DNA from: Rugamonas rubra
Lineage (GTDB): Bacteria; Pseudomonadota; Gammaproteobacteria; Burkholderiales; Burkholderiaceae_D
Direction of reading: 5' to 3'
Length of the DNA: 64,000 bases
Assembly: GCF_900114705.1 (NCBI RefSeq)
Contig: NZ_FOTW01000008.1
Coordinates: 124,001 to 188,000, forward strand
A program made the translations under genes and the position numbers. The notes under the pieces were generated by a model. That model saw nothing but the letters and a program-made list of their open reading frames with translations. It was not told where the DNA came from and did not search any database. Shown here one piece after another: positions 10,141-18,560 of this stretch (position 1 is its first letter; every line of letters starts with the position of its first letter).

Positions 10141-12129
10141 ATGACCTTCTCCGCTACCCGCCGCCTGCCGGCGTTCCTGCCATTGGCCGCCGCCGTCGCG
10201 CTGTGCTTCGCCGCCGCGCCCGCCGTGGCGCAAACCGCCGCGCAGACGCTGGCCCCCATCGTCGTCACCGGCGCCCGCTTCGACAGCGCCCCGGCCTTCG
10301 CGCCGATCGGCGCCACCGTCATCAGCGCCGACCAGATCCGCCGCGCCGGCATCAACGACGTCAACTCGGCGATCCGCAAGATCGGCGGCGTGTACGGCCG
10401 CCAGAGCCTGGACGGCGGCCCGGACTTCAGCCTGGACCTGCGCGGCTTCGGCGCCGCCAGCAGCCAGAACATGGTGGTGGTGCTGGACGGCGTGCGCCTG
10501 TCCGAGAACGAACTGCTCAACGCCGTGCTGACCACGGTGGCCATCGACACCGTCGAGCGCATCGAGATCACCCGTGGCGGCAGCTCGGTGCTGTACGGCG
10601 AGGGCGCCACCGGCGGCGTCATCAACATCGTCACCAAGCGGCCGACCAGCAAGAACGGCAGCGGCAGCGTCTACACCGAAGTGGGCCAGCAGGGCCAGCG
10701 CGAAGCGCGCGGCTCGGTGGCGCGCGCCTGGGACGGCTTCGCCCTCGACGCCACGTTGGGCACCCAGCAGACCGACAACTACCGCGACAACAACGACTAC
10801 AAGCAAACCAACTTCAGCGGCGGCGCGCAATGGTTCACCGCCGCCGGCCGCATGGGCGTGCGCCTTGACAGCCTGCGCCAGGACTCGCGCTTCGCCGGTT
10901 CGCTGAAGATGAGCGAGTACCTGGCCAACCCGCAACAGACCAAGACGCCGGACGACTTCGGCTCGCTCGACAGCGACCGCGTCACCGCCTTCATCAGCCA
11001 GCGCGTCGCCGGCTTCGACCTGGCGGCGGAACTGTCGCACCGGCAGAAGACCGTCAAGGCCAGCTACGGCAGCGGCGCCAACATCTTCGCCGCCCAGTAC
11101 GACAGCAAGCAGACCCAGTTCTCGCCGCGTCTGCGCCAGCTGGGCAATGTCGGCGGCATGCTCAACGAGTTGGTGGCCGGCATCGACCTGACCCGTTGGG
11201 AGCGCGACACCAAGAGCAGCTACGCCGGTTTCCCGTCGTCGGCCGCCGAGGCGACCCAGCGCTCCAAGGCGATCTACCTGCGCGACGAGATCCGCTTCGA
11301 CGCCGCCCACGACGGCCGCCTGGCCGCCGGCGTGCGCCGCGAGCTGTTCGACAAGGGCTTCGCCGATCCGATCGGCTTCGGCACCACCCGCTACGACAAC
11401 ACCCAGGGCCTGAACGCCTGGGACCTGCAGGGCAGCTACACGGTACTGCCGCTGTTGACCGCCTACGCCAAGGCCGGCCAGAGCTACCGCGTCGCCAACG
11501 CCGACGAGAACGCGCTGACGCCCAAGCTGAACACGCCGCTGCGGCCGCAAACCTCGCACGACCTGGAGCTGGGCGCCAGCTACGGCAACGCCGAGCGAAA
11601 GTTCACCGCCGCCGTGTTCCGCCACAAGCTGCGCAACGAGTTGTTCTACGATCCAACCATCGGCTACGGCGCCAACACCAACCTGGACCCGACCAAGCGC
11701 CAGGGCGTCGAGCTGTCCGCCAGCGCCGTGGTTGCCGCCGACTGGACCGTCAGCGGCCACTACCAGCACGTGCAGGCCACTTTCACCGAAGGCGCCAACG
11801 CCGGCCGCGAGATGATCCTGGTGCCGAAGAACGTGCTCAGCGCCCGCCTGGCGTGGACGCCGGCCGACGGCCAAAGCGCCGCCTTCGGCGCGCAGTGGGT
11901 CGACAGCCAGCGCTACGGCGACGACTTCACCAACAGCTGCTCGTCGCGCATGCCATCGTTCACCACCTTCGACGCGCGCTATGCCCGCAAGTTCGGCCAG
12001 TGGGAACTGGCGCTCGCCGCCCTCAACCTGGGCGACAAGCAGTACTTCTCCCAGGCCTTCGCCTGCCGTGGCGGCATCTACACCAGTGCCGGCCGCCAGA
12101 TGAAGGTATCGGCCCGCTACGACTTCTAA
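10141..12129 (+). CDS. btuB: TonB-dependent vitamin B12 receptor, BtuB-like
   Basis: A 662-residue outer-membrane receptor. A signal peptide (LPLAAAVALCFAAAPAVAQ) is followed by a TonB-box-like LAPIVVTGARF, a plug domain containing VVVLDGVRLSENELL and RIEITRGGSSVLYGEGATGG, and a beta-barrel that ends in the aromatic RYDF. The frame is open back to 9757, but that part is riboswitch leader; the ATG at 10141 starts the signal peptide. The cobalamin riboswitch immediately upstream and the BtuF-like gene downstream make cobalamin or a corrinoid the likely ligand. No btuC or btuD follows, so the inner-membrane parts must lie elsewhere. Confidence 0.93.
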   Translation: MTFSATRRLPAFLPLAAAVALCFAAAPAVAQTAAQTLAPIVVTGARFDSAPAFAPIGATVISADQIRRAGINDVNSAIRKIGGVYGRQSLDGGPDFSLDLRGFGAASSQNMVVVLDGVRLSENELLNAVLTTVAIDTVERIEITRGGSSVLYGEGATGGVINIVTKRPTSKNGSGSVYTEVGQQGQREARGSVARAWDGFALDATLGTQQTDNYRDNNDYKQTNFSGGAQWFTAAGRMGVRLDSLRQDSRFAGSLKMSEYLANPQQTKTPDDFGSLDSDRVTAFISQRVAGFDLAAELSHRQKTVKASYGSGANIFAAQYDSKQTQFSPRLRQLGNVGGMLNELVAGIDLTRWERDTKSSYAGFPSSAAEATQRSKAIYLRDEIRFDAAHDGRLAAGVRRELFDKGFADPIGFGTTRYDNTQGLNAWDLQGSYTVLPLLTAYAKAGQSYRVANADENALTPKLNTPLRPQTSHDLELGASYGNAERKFTAAVFRHKLRNELFYDPTIGYGANTNLDPTKRQGVELSASAVVAADWTVSGHYQHVQATFTEGANAGREMILVPKNVLSARLAWTPADGQSAAFGAQWVDSQRYGDDFTNSCSSRMPSFTTFDARYARKFGQWELALAALNLGDKQYFSQAFACRGGIYTSAGRQMKVSARYDF

Positions 12130-12174
12130 GTCCGCGACCCAGCTCTTAGAAAATTCACCCAACGGCGTAGCGCC

Positions 12175-12200
12175 AGGGTCAGACCCTAGGGTCTGACCCT
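12175..12200. repeat. Short GGGTCAGACCC dyad, copy 2
   Basis: AGGGTCAGACCCT at 12175-12187 directly abuts AGGGTCTGACCCT at 12188-12200, a perfect 26 bp palindrome. It lies between btuB and btuF, which are co-oriented and probably share the riboswitch, so the stem could lower btuF expression or stabilise the btuB message. Confidence 0.9.
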
Positions 12201-12287
12201 TGGTTTTCGTCCTTGGGTGTAGCTCAAGCAAGCGGGGCCGGCGTCCCGCCGACCTGCGACGAACAGCTCTTTTTGGAGACCGCCACG

Positions 12288-13217
12288 ATGTCCCATCCTA
12301 TTCCCTCCCGCGCCCGCGCGCTGGCCCCGCTGGCGCTGCTCTGCGCCGCCATCCACAGCCCCGCCGCCCACGCCGCCACGCCGGCCGCCATATCTGTGCG
12401 CGACGACGCCGGCCTGACCGTCACGCTGGCCAAGCCGGCGCAGCGCGTCATCGCCATGGCGCCGCACATCACCGAGCTGCTGTTCGCCGCCGGTGGCGGC
12501 GAGCACGTGGTCGGCGGCATGAACTTCAGCGACTACCCGGCCGCCGCCAAGCGCCTGCCGCTGGTCGGCAGCAACGAGCAAATCGACCTGGAGCGGGTGC
12601 TGGCGCTCAAGCCCGACCTGCTGGTGGTCTGGAAGGGCGGCAACAGCTCGCGCCAGATCGAACAACTGAAAAGCCTGGGCCTGCCGATCTACTACAGCGC
12701 GCCGGCCAGGCTCGACGAGATCGCCACCTCGCTGATCCGCCTCGGCCAGCTGCTCGGCACCGAGCCGGCCGCGCAAGCCGCCGCCAGGGACTACCGGCAA
12801 AAGATCGCCGCGCTCGGCGCCAAGTACGCGCAGCGCCCGCCGGTGCGGTTGTTCTACCAGATATGGGACAAGCCGCTCTACACCCTCAACGACGAGCACA
12901 TCGTCGGCGACGCGATCCGCCTGTGCGGCGGGCGCAACGTGTTCGGCGGCTTGAAGGTGCTGGCGCCGTCGGTCGGCATCGAGGCGGTGGTGCAGCAGAA
13001 CCCGGAGGCCATCGTCGGCGGCGAGCGCCACGAGGGCGACAGCGCGACCGACAGCGGCCTGGCGATCTGGCGGCCGTACAAGGGCATGCTGGCGCTGCAG
13101 CGCGGCAATCTGTTCGAGTTGAGCGGCGACCTGATGGCGCGCGCCACGCCGCGCATGGCCGACGGCACCGCCCAGCTATGCGAGAAACTGGAGCTGGCGC
13201 GCGCCCGCCGCCCTTAA
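12288..13217 (+). CDS. btuF: Periplasmic cobalamin-binding protein, BtuF-like
   Basis: A 309-residue helical-backbone (cluster A) ABC binding protein. An N-terminal signal peptide ends near AHAATPAA. The mature part has the typical VIAMAPHITELLFAAGGGEHVVG start, DLLVVWKGGN, and the long linking helix between lobes. Related proteins bind cobalamin or ferric siderophores; the position directly after a riboswitch-controlled btuB favours cobalamin. The start is the ATG at 12288, with GGAG about 9 bp upstream. An open extension back to 12213 is not convincing. No permease or ATPase gene is adjacent. Confidence 0.88.
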   Translation: MSHPIPSRARALAPLALLCAAIHSPAAHAATPAAISVRDDAGLTVTLAKPAQRVIAMAPHITELLFAAGGGEHVVGGMNFSDYPAAAKRLPLVGSNEQIDLERVLALKPDLLVVWKGGNSSRQIEQLKSLGLPIYYSAPARLDEIATSLIRLGQLLGTEPAAQAAARDYRQKIAALGAKYAQRPPVRLFYQIWDKPLYTLNDEHIVGDAIRLCGGRNVFGGLKVLAPSVGIEAVVQQNPEAIVGGERHEGDSATDSGLAIWRPYKGMLALQRGNLFELSGDLMARATPRMADGTAQLCEKLELARARRP

Positions 13218-13354
13218 AGCCGGCTTAATTTGGCGCCAAATCGCCGATTTTTGCGCCCAAGCCTGAAAACGCCGCGAAAAAAGTGGTAATCTCGCGGCGA
13301 TCGCACCATTGTTTCCCACAGCGTGTGCCAACCCCATCGAACAAGGATTTTGTT

Positions 13355-14044
13355 ATGCGTCTTCTGCGTCTGCTGCTCGTCTCCGTCGCCTTCATGGCCT
13401 CCGCCTCCGGCGCCTTTGCCGCCGAACCGAAAAACGGCACCGATTACCTGACGCTGGACACGCCGGTGCGCGCCGACACGGGCAAGAAGATCGAAGTGGT
13501 CGAGGTCTTCATGTACCACTGCCCCCATTGCAACGCGCTCGAGCCGGTGATGGCCGACTGGGTCAAGCAGCAGGGCGACAAAATCATCTTCCGCCGCCTG
13601 CACATGGCCAACGGCTTGACCGATCCGCAGGCGCACGCCTTCATCACGCTGGAGGCGATGAACCTGCTGAGCAGCGGCATCCATGAAAAAATCTTCCGCG
13701 CCATCCACGTCGAGCGCAACCGCCTCAACACCGACGCCGGCATACTCGACTTCGTCGTCAAGAACGGCGTCGACAAGGCCAAGTATCTGGAATTTTTCAA
13801 CTCCTTCGCGGTCCAAACCAAGATGAAGCGTTCGATGCAGCTGATCGGCCAGTACAAGCTCGACAGCGCACCGAGCATCGTCATCGACGGCCACTACGTC
13901 ACCTCGCCGGCCATGGCCGGTGTCGGCAAGCCGGTGCCGGCGGCGCACGCGGCGCTGTTCCAAGTGATGGACGCGCTGGTGGCCAAGGCCAACCAGGAAA
14001 AGAACGGCGCAACGGCGGCGGCTCCAAAGGCGGCCAAGAAATAA
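13355..14044 (+). CDS. dsbA: Thiol:disulfide interchange protein DsbA
   Basis: A 229-residue periplasmic oxidoreductase with a signal peptide (RLLLVSVAFMASASGAFA) and a thioredoxin fold. The active site CPHC is at residues 56-59, preceded by VVEVFMYH, and the cis-proline segment SAPSIVIDG is present. It introduces disulfides into secreted proteins and is reoxidised by DsbB. The C-terminus is Ala/Lys-rich. The start at 13355 has AAGGA about 9 bp upstream. The 105-residue membrane protein begins 1 bp after its stop, so the two are probably co-transcribed. Confidence 0.94.
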   Translation: MRLLRLLLVSVAFMASASGAFAAEPKNGTDYLTLDTPVRADTGKKIEVVEVFMYHCPHCNALEPVMADWVKQQGDKIIFRRLHMANGLTDPQAHAFITLEAMNLLSSGIHEKIFRAIHVERNRLNTDAGILDFVVKNGVDKAKYLEFFNSFAVQTKMKRSMQLIGQYKLDSAPSIVIDGHYVTSPAMAGVGKPVPAAHAALFQVMDALVAKANQEKNGATAAAPKAAKK

Positions 14045-14045
14045 T

Positions 14046-14363
14046 ATGAGCGAAAAAGAGAACGACGTCGAAAAGGGCGTGATGAAGATGTACCGCGAGT
14101 CCGAGCCCAACATCGAGGACTTGTACGAGCGCAGCTACATCAACCACATCGCCTGGAGCGTGCTGGTGCTGGCCTTGGGCCTGATCTTCTGGCTGACCAT
14201 CGCCCTGATCAACGCCGAGAACCAGCGCAACGCGCTGTACACGGCGATGTGCGCCGATCCGGTGTTCAAGGGCGAGCTGGACAAGAAGTGCCTGAAGTCG
14301 GTCCACTCGCGCGAGCACTGGTGGCAGCACGTCGGCTACGCGCTGACGCACGTGCGGCCGTAG
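14046..14363 (+). CDS. Small single-pass membrane protein of unknown function
   Basis: A 105-residue protein that I do not recognise. The first 35 residues are charged (MSEKENDVEKGVMKMYRESE). One strong membrane helix follows (WSVLVLALGLIFWLTIALI, about residues 37-57). The C-terminal part has two cysteines (MCADPVF, KKCLKSV) and ends HVRP. If the N-terminus is cytoplasmic, the cysteines face the periplasm, where the upstream dsbA product could oxidise them. A terminator follows directly, so this closes the dsbA operon. Confidence 0.8.
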   Translation: MSEKENDVEKGVMKMYRESEPNIEDLYERSYINHIAWSVLVLALGLIFWLTIALINAENQRNALYTAMCADPVFKGELDKKCLKSVHSREHWWQHVGYALTHVRP

Positions 14364-14390
14364 TCCACGCCGACGCCGTTTGCCATGCAA

Positions 14391-14420
14391 GGAAAAGCCC
14401 GCTGATGCGGGCTTTTCCTT
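14391..14420 (+). terminator. Intrinsic terminator after dsbA operon
   Basis: GGAAAAGCCCGC pairs perfectly with GCGGGCTTTTCC around a TGAT loop, with T residues at the end. Because A- and T-tracts flank both sides, it could also work for the ccdAB-like operon that converges on it from the other strand. Confidence 0.85.
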
Positions 14421-14439
14421 TGCTGGCATTGATATCGAA

Positions 14440-14763
14440 TCAGTACGAACCAAAAAGGCGGTCTAGTGCTGCCAGAATTTCGTTTTGATACATGGCGCCC
14501 GAGGTGATGAATGCGCCCAGTCTCTCGCTCCCCATGGCCGCAAGCTCAGCAGTAGAGAGAAAGTATCGCGCACCGGCAAGGTGGAGAATGGGGCACAAGT
14601 CATTCGGGACGATGTCGACAAAGCGAGAAAAAGACTGAATTGTTCTTAGCGGGATAACCACTCGTGTCCCCAGGCCACTGACGTTGTTGTTCTGTACGTC
14701 AATGAGGAAAGGTGCCGAAGCCCGGGATGCAGCAGTGTTGCGATGGATATCAAATCGCGCCAT
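14440..14763 (-). CDS. ccdB: CcdB family toxin
   Basis: A 107-residue protein that follows CcdB along its length: ARFDIHRNT at the start, APFLIDVQNN, LGTRVVIPL, and the C-terminal helix NEILAALDRLFGSY. In F-plasmid CcdB the C-terminal Trp-Gly-Ile (WGI) contacts DNA gyrase; here the protein ends in FGSY, as in the chromosomal group, so gyrase poisoning cannot be assumed. The start lies 1 bp after the stop of the antitoxin gene, the usual antitoxin-first arrangement. Base composition is visibly less GC-rich than its neighbours, which suggests acquisition. Confidence 0.88.
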   Translation of the reverse strand: MARFDIHRNTAASRASAPFLIDVQNNNVSGLGTRVVIPLRTIQSFSRFVDIVPNDLCPILHLAGARYFLSTAELAAMGSERLGAFITSGAMYQNEILAALDRLFGSY

Positions 14764-14764
14764 T

Positions 14765-14956
14765 TCAAAACAAGCGGAACTCTTCCAACGCTACGCCTTC
14801 CGCTTCAATGAGCTTGTTGTACTCGGCTAGAAAAGCAGCGTGCTCATCGTTCCAGTTACCGGCTGTCGGCTCGCCGGGAGGAGAGACTGCCGGAATTTTT
14901 GCAGATGGGTATATTCTTGAGTTTTGTTGGCTTGAACGAAACATAAATCGTTTCAT
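14765..14956 (-). CDS. ccdA: CcdA-like antitoxin lacking the DNA-binding N-terminus
   Basis: A 63-residue protein. The last 32 residues (NWNDEHAAFLAEYNKLIEAE onward, ending EEFRLF) match the toxin-wrapping C-terminus of CcdA, which in relatives ends with a similar aromatic-acidic tail. The N-terminal 30 residues (MKRFMFRSSQQNSRIYPSAK) do not resemble the ribbon-helix-helix domain of CcdA. The ATG at 14956 has GGAG 7 bp upstream; the frame opens earlier, to 15076, but shows no ribbon-helix-helix there either, nor in the other frames. It may neutralise the toxin without repressing the operon, or be a decayed antitoxin. Confidence 0.7.
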   Translation of the reverse strand: MKRFMFRSSQQNSRIYPSAKIPAVSPPGEPTAGNWNDEHAAFLAEYNKLIEAEGVALEEFRLF

Positions 14957-15176
14957 ATTGGCTCCGGTTCGGAGTGGGGACTCACGACGATTATAGCGCG
15001 ATCCACCTTGCGTCCGCGCGGTTGGCGGATGGAGCCAAGTTGACTTACATTGAAGGTTGATCATGTCCCGCGCCATATCGACAACGGCGCTAGCCCGAAC
15101 CGGACCGGGTATGTAGTCGCCACCATCCGATCCTTGCTATGATTTCCGCTTTGACGAATCGAGCATGGAGCATGAC

Positions 15177-15923
15177 ATGAAACAAGTGATCCTGATTACC
15201 GGCAGCGGGCGCGGCATCGGCGCGGCGACGGCGCTGCTGGCCAGCCGGCGCGGCTACGCGGTCTGCATCAACTATCGCAGCGACGCCGCCGCCGCCGAGG
15301 CGCTGCGCCGGCAGATCGTCGACGCCGGCGGCGAGGCCATCGCGGTGCAGGCCGATGTGGGCGTCGAGGCCGACGTGCTGCGTCTGTTCGCCACCGTCGA
15401 CGCCCAGCTTGGCGCCATCACCGCGCTGGTCAACAATGTCGGCATCCTGGAGACCCAGTGTCGCCTGACGGAGATGTCGGCCGAGCGCTTGCAGCGCGTG
15501 TTCACCACCAACGTCATCAGCTACTTCCTGTGCTGCAAAGAGGCGGTGCGCCGCATGTCGACCGCCAGCGGCGGGCAGGGCGGCGCCATCGTCAACGTCT
15601 CGTCGGGCGCGGCCAAGGTCGGCTCGCCCAACGTCTACATCGACTACGCCGCCTCCAAGGGCGCGGTCGACACGCTGACGCTGGGCCTGTCGAAGGAGGT
15701 GGCGGCCGAGGGCATCCGCGTCAACTGCGTGCGGCCGGGCTTGATTTATACCGAGATCCACGCCAGCGGCGGCGACGCGGACCGCGTCGCCCGCATGGCG
15801 GCCTCGGTGCCGATGGGGCGCGGCGGCCAGCCGGAGGAGGTGGCCGAGGCCATCCTGTGGCTGCTCAGCCCCGCCGCCTCCTACGTCAGCGGCACGTTTA
15901 TCGACGCCGCCGGCGCGCGCTAG
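15177..15923 (+). CDS. SDR family NAD(P)-dependent oxidoreductase
   Basis: A 248-residue classical short-chain dehydrogenase. The Rossmann motif TGSGRGIG lies near residue 8, the structural NNVG motif follows, and the catalytic Ser sits in NVSSGAA with Tyr157 and Lys161 in DYAASKG. RVNCVRPG and the C-terminal SYVSGTFIDAAGAR are also typical. Arg12 plus the NYRS segment after beta-2 suggest NADP preference. The ATG at 15165 is in frame, but 15177 has GGAG 5-6 bp upstream and gives the standard N-terminus. The substrate is unknown. It is a single gene, divergent from the ccdAB-like pair. Confidence 0.9.
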   Translation: MKQVILITGSGRGIGAATALLASRRGYAVCINYRSDAAAAEALRRQIVDAGGEAIAVQADVGVEADVLRLFATVDAQLGAITALVNNVGILETQCRLTEMSAERLQRVFTTNVISYFLCCKEAVRRMSTASGGQGGAIVNVSSGAAKVGSPNVYIDYAASKGAVDTLTLGLSKEVAAEGIRVNCVRPGLIYTEIHASGGDADRVARMAASVPMGRGGQPEEVAEAILWLLSPAASYVSGTFIDAAGAR

Positions 15924-15984
15924 GCCTGCGCCGTCATCTTCAATAAAAACAAGAAGATGATTCAAAACGTGGCTGCATTATCAA

Positions 15985-16031
15985 TCCTGGGTGGAAACAT
16001 GACAATGCGGTTTCCATCCACCCACCCAGGA
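15985..16031 (+). promoter_or_regulatory. Leader hairpin overlapping the ribosome site of the SnoaL-like gene
   Basis: TCCTGGGTGGAAAC at 15985-15998 can pair with 16010-16031, which reads the complement with an 8-base bulge (GTTTCC then CCACCCAGGA). The 3' arm contains the AGGA that lies about 8 bp before the ATG at 16039, so folding would hide the ribosome-binding site. A regulatory role is an inference. Confidence 0.35.
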
Positions 16032-16038
16032 CTTCACC

Positions 16039-16578
16039 ATGTTCAACAAATCCCCGCTGCTTCCCGTGCTGAGCGCCGCCGTGCTGGCCGCCGTCTCGAT
16101 GACCGTGCTGGCCAGCGATGCCGTGCTGCCCGTGCCGCAGCACATCGCCAGCGCCGCCCCGTCGCCCGAGCTGGAGGCGGTTATGTTGGCGGCGCGCCGC
16201 TACGCCGCCTTCTGGAACAGCGGCGATCCGGCCTACGCCGAGCAGGCGCTGGCCGTGGACTTCACCGACCGCACACTGCCACCCGGCCGCGAGCAGGGCA
16301 CGGCCGGCCCGCTGCAGGCCTCGCGCACCTTCCGCGGCGCCGTGCCCGATCTGAAAGTGGAGGTGACCGACATGGTCGCCGCCGGCGACCGCGTCACCGT
16401 GCGGCTGCACTTCACCGGGCATTTCACCGGCCAGTTCGGCAAGGTGCAGGGCAAGGGGCAGGCGATCGACTTCCAGGCCTTCGACCTGTACCGCGTGGTC
16501 AAGGGCCGCATCGCCGACAACTGGCATCTGGAGGACAACCTGACGCTGTTGCGGCAGATGGGCGTGGTGCAGCAGTAG
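16039..16578 (+). CDS. Exported SnoaL-like (NTF2-fold) protein
   Basis: A 179-residue protein with a signal peptide (LLPVLSAAVLAAVSMTVLAS). The following domain resembles SnoaL-type polyketide cyclases and ester cyclases: ARRYAAFWNSGD, TFRGAVPDLKVEVTDMVAAG, DRVTVRLHFTGHFTGQF and DLYRVVKGRIADNWHLEDNL. The family includes both enzymes and non-catalytic small-molecule-binding proteins, so no reaction is assigned. The signal peptide implies a periplasmic location. It converges on the LysR gene across a palindromic repeat. Confidence 0.8.
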   Translation: MFNKSPLLPVLSAAVLAAVSMTVLASDAVLPVPQHIASAAPSPELEAVMLAARRYAAFWNSGDPAYAEQALAVDFTDRTLPPGREQGTAGPLQASRTFRGAVPDLKVEVTDMVAAGDRVTVRLHFTGHFTGQFGKVQGKGQAIDFQAFDLYRVVKGRIADNWHLEDNLTLLRQMGVVQQ

Positions 16579-16634
16579 GCGGCCGCGCCAAGCATTTTTG
16601 CATGATTGAGCGTTGACCCCGCACCCCGGAGGCC

Positions 16635-16662
16635 GGGGTCAGACCCCTCGGGGTCTGACCCC
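16635..16662. repeat. Short GGGTCAGACCC dyad, copy 3
   Basis: GGGGTCAGACCCC at 16635-16647 and GGGGTCTGACCCC at 16650-16662 are separated by 2 bp. It lies between the convergent SnoaL-like and LysR genes. Confidence 0.9.
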
Positions 16663-16686
16663 TTTCAGCCGCATTGCGGGGTGGGG

Positions 16687-17649
16687 CTAGCTAACTAGCC
16701 GGCCGAAGCGATCGAGCAGGAAGTCGATCAGCAGCGCGATGCGCGGCGGTTGGAAGCGGTTGCGGTGGTACAGCAGGTTGAGCGGCGCGCTGTCGGTGAA
16801 GTAGTCGTCCAACACCGTTTGCAAGCGGCCGGCGCGCAGGTCGTCGGCGATGTCGAGGATGGACTTGTAGGCGAATCCCCGGCCGGCCACCGCCCACTTG
16901 CGGACGATCTCGCCGTCGTTGCTCTGGTTGTAGTGCTGCACGCGCACCGAATGGGCGCGGCGTCCAGGCGCCTTGTCGCTGGCGTCGGCCGCTACCGTGG
17001 CCGGCGCCGTGTAGCGCCACTCGTTCATGGCGCCGAGCGGCGTCACCAGAACGATGGCGGGCAGCTCGGCCAACTGTTGCGGCGTCTGCGGCAGGCCCAC
17101 CCGCGCCGCCAGCGCCGGCGCCACGCAGACCACGCGCCGGCTCGGCGCCAGCAGGCGCGCCACCATGTCGCTGTCGGGCAGTTGGCCGTAGCGGATCGCC
17201 AGGTCGATATCGTCCTGCACCAGGTTCGAGGTGGCGTCGGTCAGCACCAGCGCGTAGCGCAGTTCGGGATGCAGATCGCGGAAGGCGTCGAGCATCGGCA
17301 GCAGCACATTGCGGCCGATGTCCGACGGCGCCGAGATCTTGACGGTGCCTCGCACCACGTCGCTGCCGGCGTGCAGGCTGGCCTCGGCCTCGACCATCAG
17401 CGCCAGCGCCTGTTCGCTGAAGTGCTGGTAGATGCGGCCCTCCTCGGTCAGCCGCAGCTGGCGCGTGGTGCGCTCGAACAGCTTGACCTTGAGCGAGGCC
17501 TCCAGCCGCTGGATGCAGGCGCTGGAGGCGGCCGGCGACATGCCCTGCTTGCGGCCGGCGGCCGAGAAGCTGCCCAGCTGGGCGGCGTCGAGGAACAGGC
17601 GGATCACGCCGAAGCGGTCGATGCCGCTTTTGTGCTCTGGATTAGCCAT
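16687..17649 (-). CDS. LysR family transcriptional regulator
   Basis: A 320-residue regulator. The winged helix-turn-helix spans about residues 12-70 (RLFLDAAQLGSFSAAGRKQG, ACIQRLEASLKVKLFERTTRQ). An effector-binding domain follows with VKISAPSDIGRNVLLPMLD and DLAIRYGQLPDS. The start overlaps the HlyD gene by 8 bp and has a GGAGG inside that gene, so it is the last gene of the efflux operon. In E. coli the aaeXAB pump is controlled by a LysR protein (AaeR) that responds to aromatic acids; this one may do similarly, but here it is inside the operon rather than divergent. Confidence 0.9.
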   Translation of the reverse strand: MANPEHKSGIDRFGVIRLFLDAAQLGSFSAAGRKQGMSPAASSACIQRLEASLKVKLFERTTRQLRLTEEGRIYQHFSEQALALMVEAEASLHAGSDVVRGTVKISAPSDIGRNVLLPMLDAFRDLHPELRYALVLTDATSNLVQDDIDLAIRYGQLPDSDMVARLLAPSRRVVCVAPALAARVGLPQTPQQLAELPAIVLVTPLGAMNEWRYTAPATVAADASDKAPGRRAHSVRVQHYNQSNDGEIVRKWAVAGRGFAYKSILDIADDLRAGRLQTVLDDYFTDSAPLNLLYHRNRFQPPRIALLIDFLLDRFGRLVS

Positions 17650-18526
17650 GGTTGGCCTCCGCCATGCGCGGCGTCAGCACCACCGTGCAGGTGGTGCCGG
17701 CCACCAGTTGCAGCGACGCCGGCAGCTGGTCGATGTGGATGCGCACCGGCACGCGCTGCGCCAGGCGCACCCAGTTGAAGGTCGGGTTGACGTCGGCCAG
17801 CAGTTCGCGGCCGGTGCTGGCGTCGCGGTCGGTGATGCCGTGGGCGATGCTCTCGATGTGGCCGCGCACCACGGCGCCACCGCTCATCATGCGCATCTCC
17901 ACCGGGTCGTTCAGCGCCAGCATCGGCAGTTTGGTCTCCTCGAAGTAGCCGACCACGTAGAACGACTCGCGGTTGATGACGGCCAGCTTGGCGGCGCCGA
18001 CGGCGGCGAAGTCGCCGACGTGCACGTTGAGGTTGGTGACGTAGCCGGCGGCCGGCGCGCGCACCACGGTGCGCTCCAGGTTCAGCCGCGCCATGTTGCG
18101 CGCCACCAGTGCCGCCTGGTACTGCGCCGACGCGGTGCCGACGGCGAATTCGGCCGTCTCGCGGCTCTCGGCCGAGACGATGCTGCTATCGAGGCCGGCG
18201 CGGCGGCCGGCCTCCTTGGCGCGCCGGCCCTTTTCCACCTGCTGCGCGGCCAGCGCCGCCTCGCTCTGCGCCAGCGCGTTCTCGTAGCGCGCCTTGTCGA
18301 CGACGAACAGCACCTGGCCCTGCCGCACCAGCTCGTTGTCGCGCACCAGCACCTCGGTGACCGTGCCGGCGACGTCGGCGCCGATGCTGACCACGTCGGC
18401 CTTGACGCGGCCGTCGCGGGTCCAGGCCGATTCCATGTAGTGGTCCCAGGCGCTGCGGCCGACCCACAGGGCGGCGGCCAGTAGCAGCAGGGTGATGCAG
18501 TGGCGGATGATCTTGGATGCGTTCAC
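17642..18526 (-). CDS. HlyD/AaeA-type periplasmic adaptor of an aromatic-compound efflux pump
   Basis: A 294-residue membrane-fusion protein. A single N-terminal anchor (IIRHCITLLLLAAALWVG) is followed by the lipoyl halves KADVVSIGADVAGTVTEVLV and VRAPAAGYVTNLNVHVGDFA, a short coiled-coil hairpin between them, and a beta-barrel (VNPTFNWVRLAQRVPVRIHI). This matches AaeA/EmrA-like adaptors that pair with FUSC permeases. The start codon is GTG at 18526, preceded by GGAACG at about 8 bp. It follows the DUF1656 gene by 34 bp. Confidence 0.9.
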   Translation of the reverse strand: MNASKIIRHCITLLLLAAALWVGRSAWDHYMESAWTRDGRVKADVVSIGADVAGTVTEVLVRDNELVRQGQVLFVVDKARYENALAQSEAALAAQQVEKGRRAKEAGRRAGLDSSIVSAESRETAEFAVGTASAQYQAALVARNMARLNLERTVVRAPAAGYVTNLNVHVGDFAAVGAAKLAVINRESFYVVGYFEETKLPMLALNDPVEMRMMSGGAVVRGHIESIAHGITDRDASTGRELLADVNPTFNWVRLAQRVPVRIHIDQLPASLQLVAGTTCTVVLTPRMAEANHG

Positions 18527-18560
18527 GTTTGGCGTTCCGGTAAAAAGGTTGGATTCTGGT

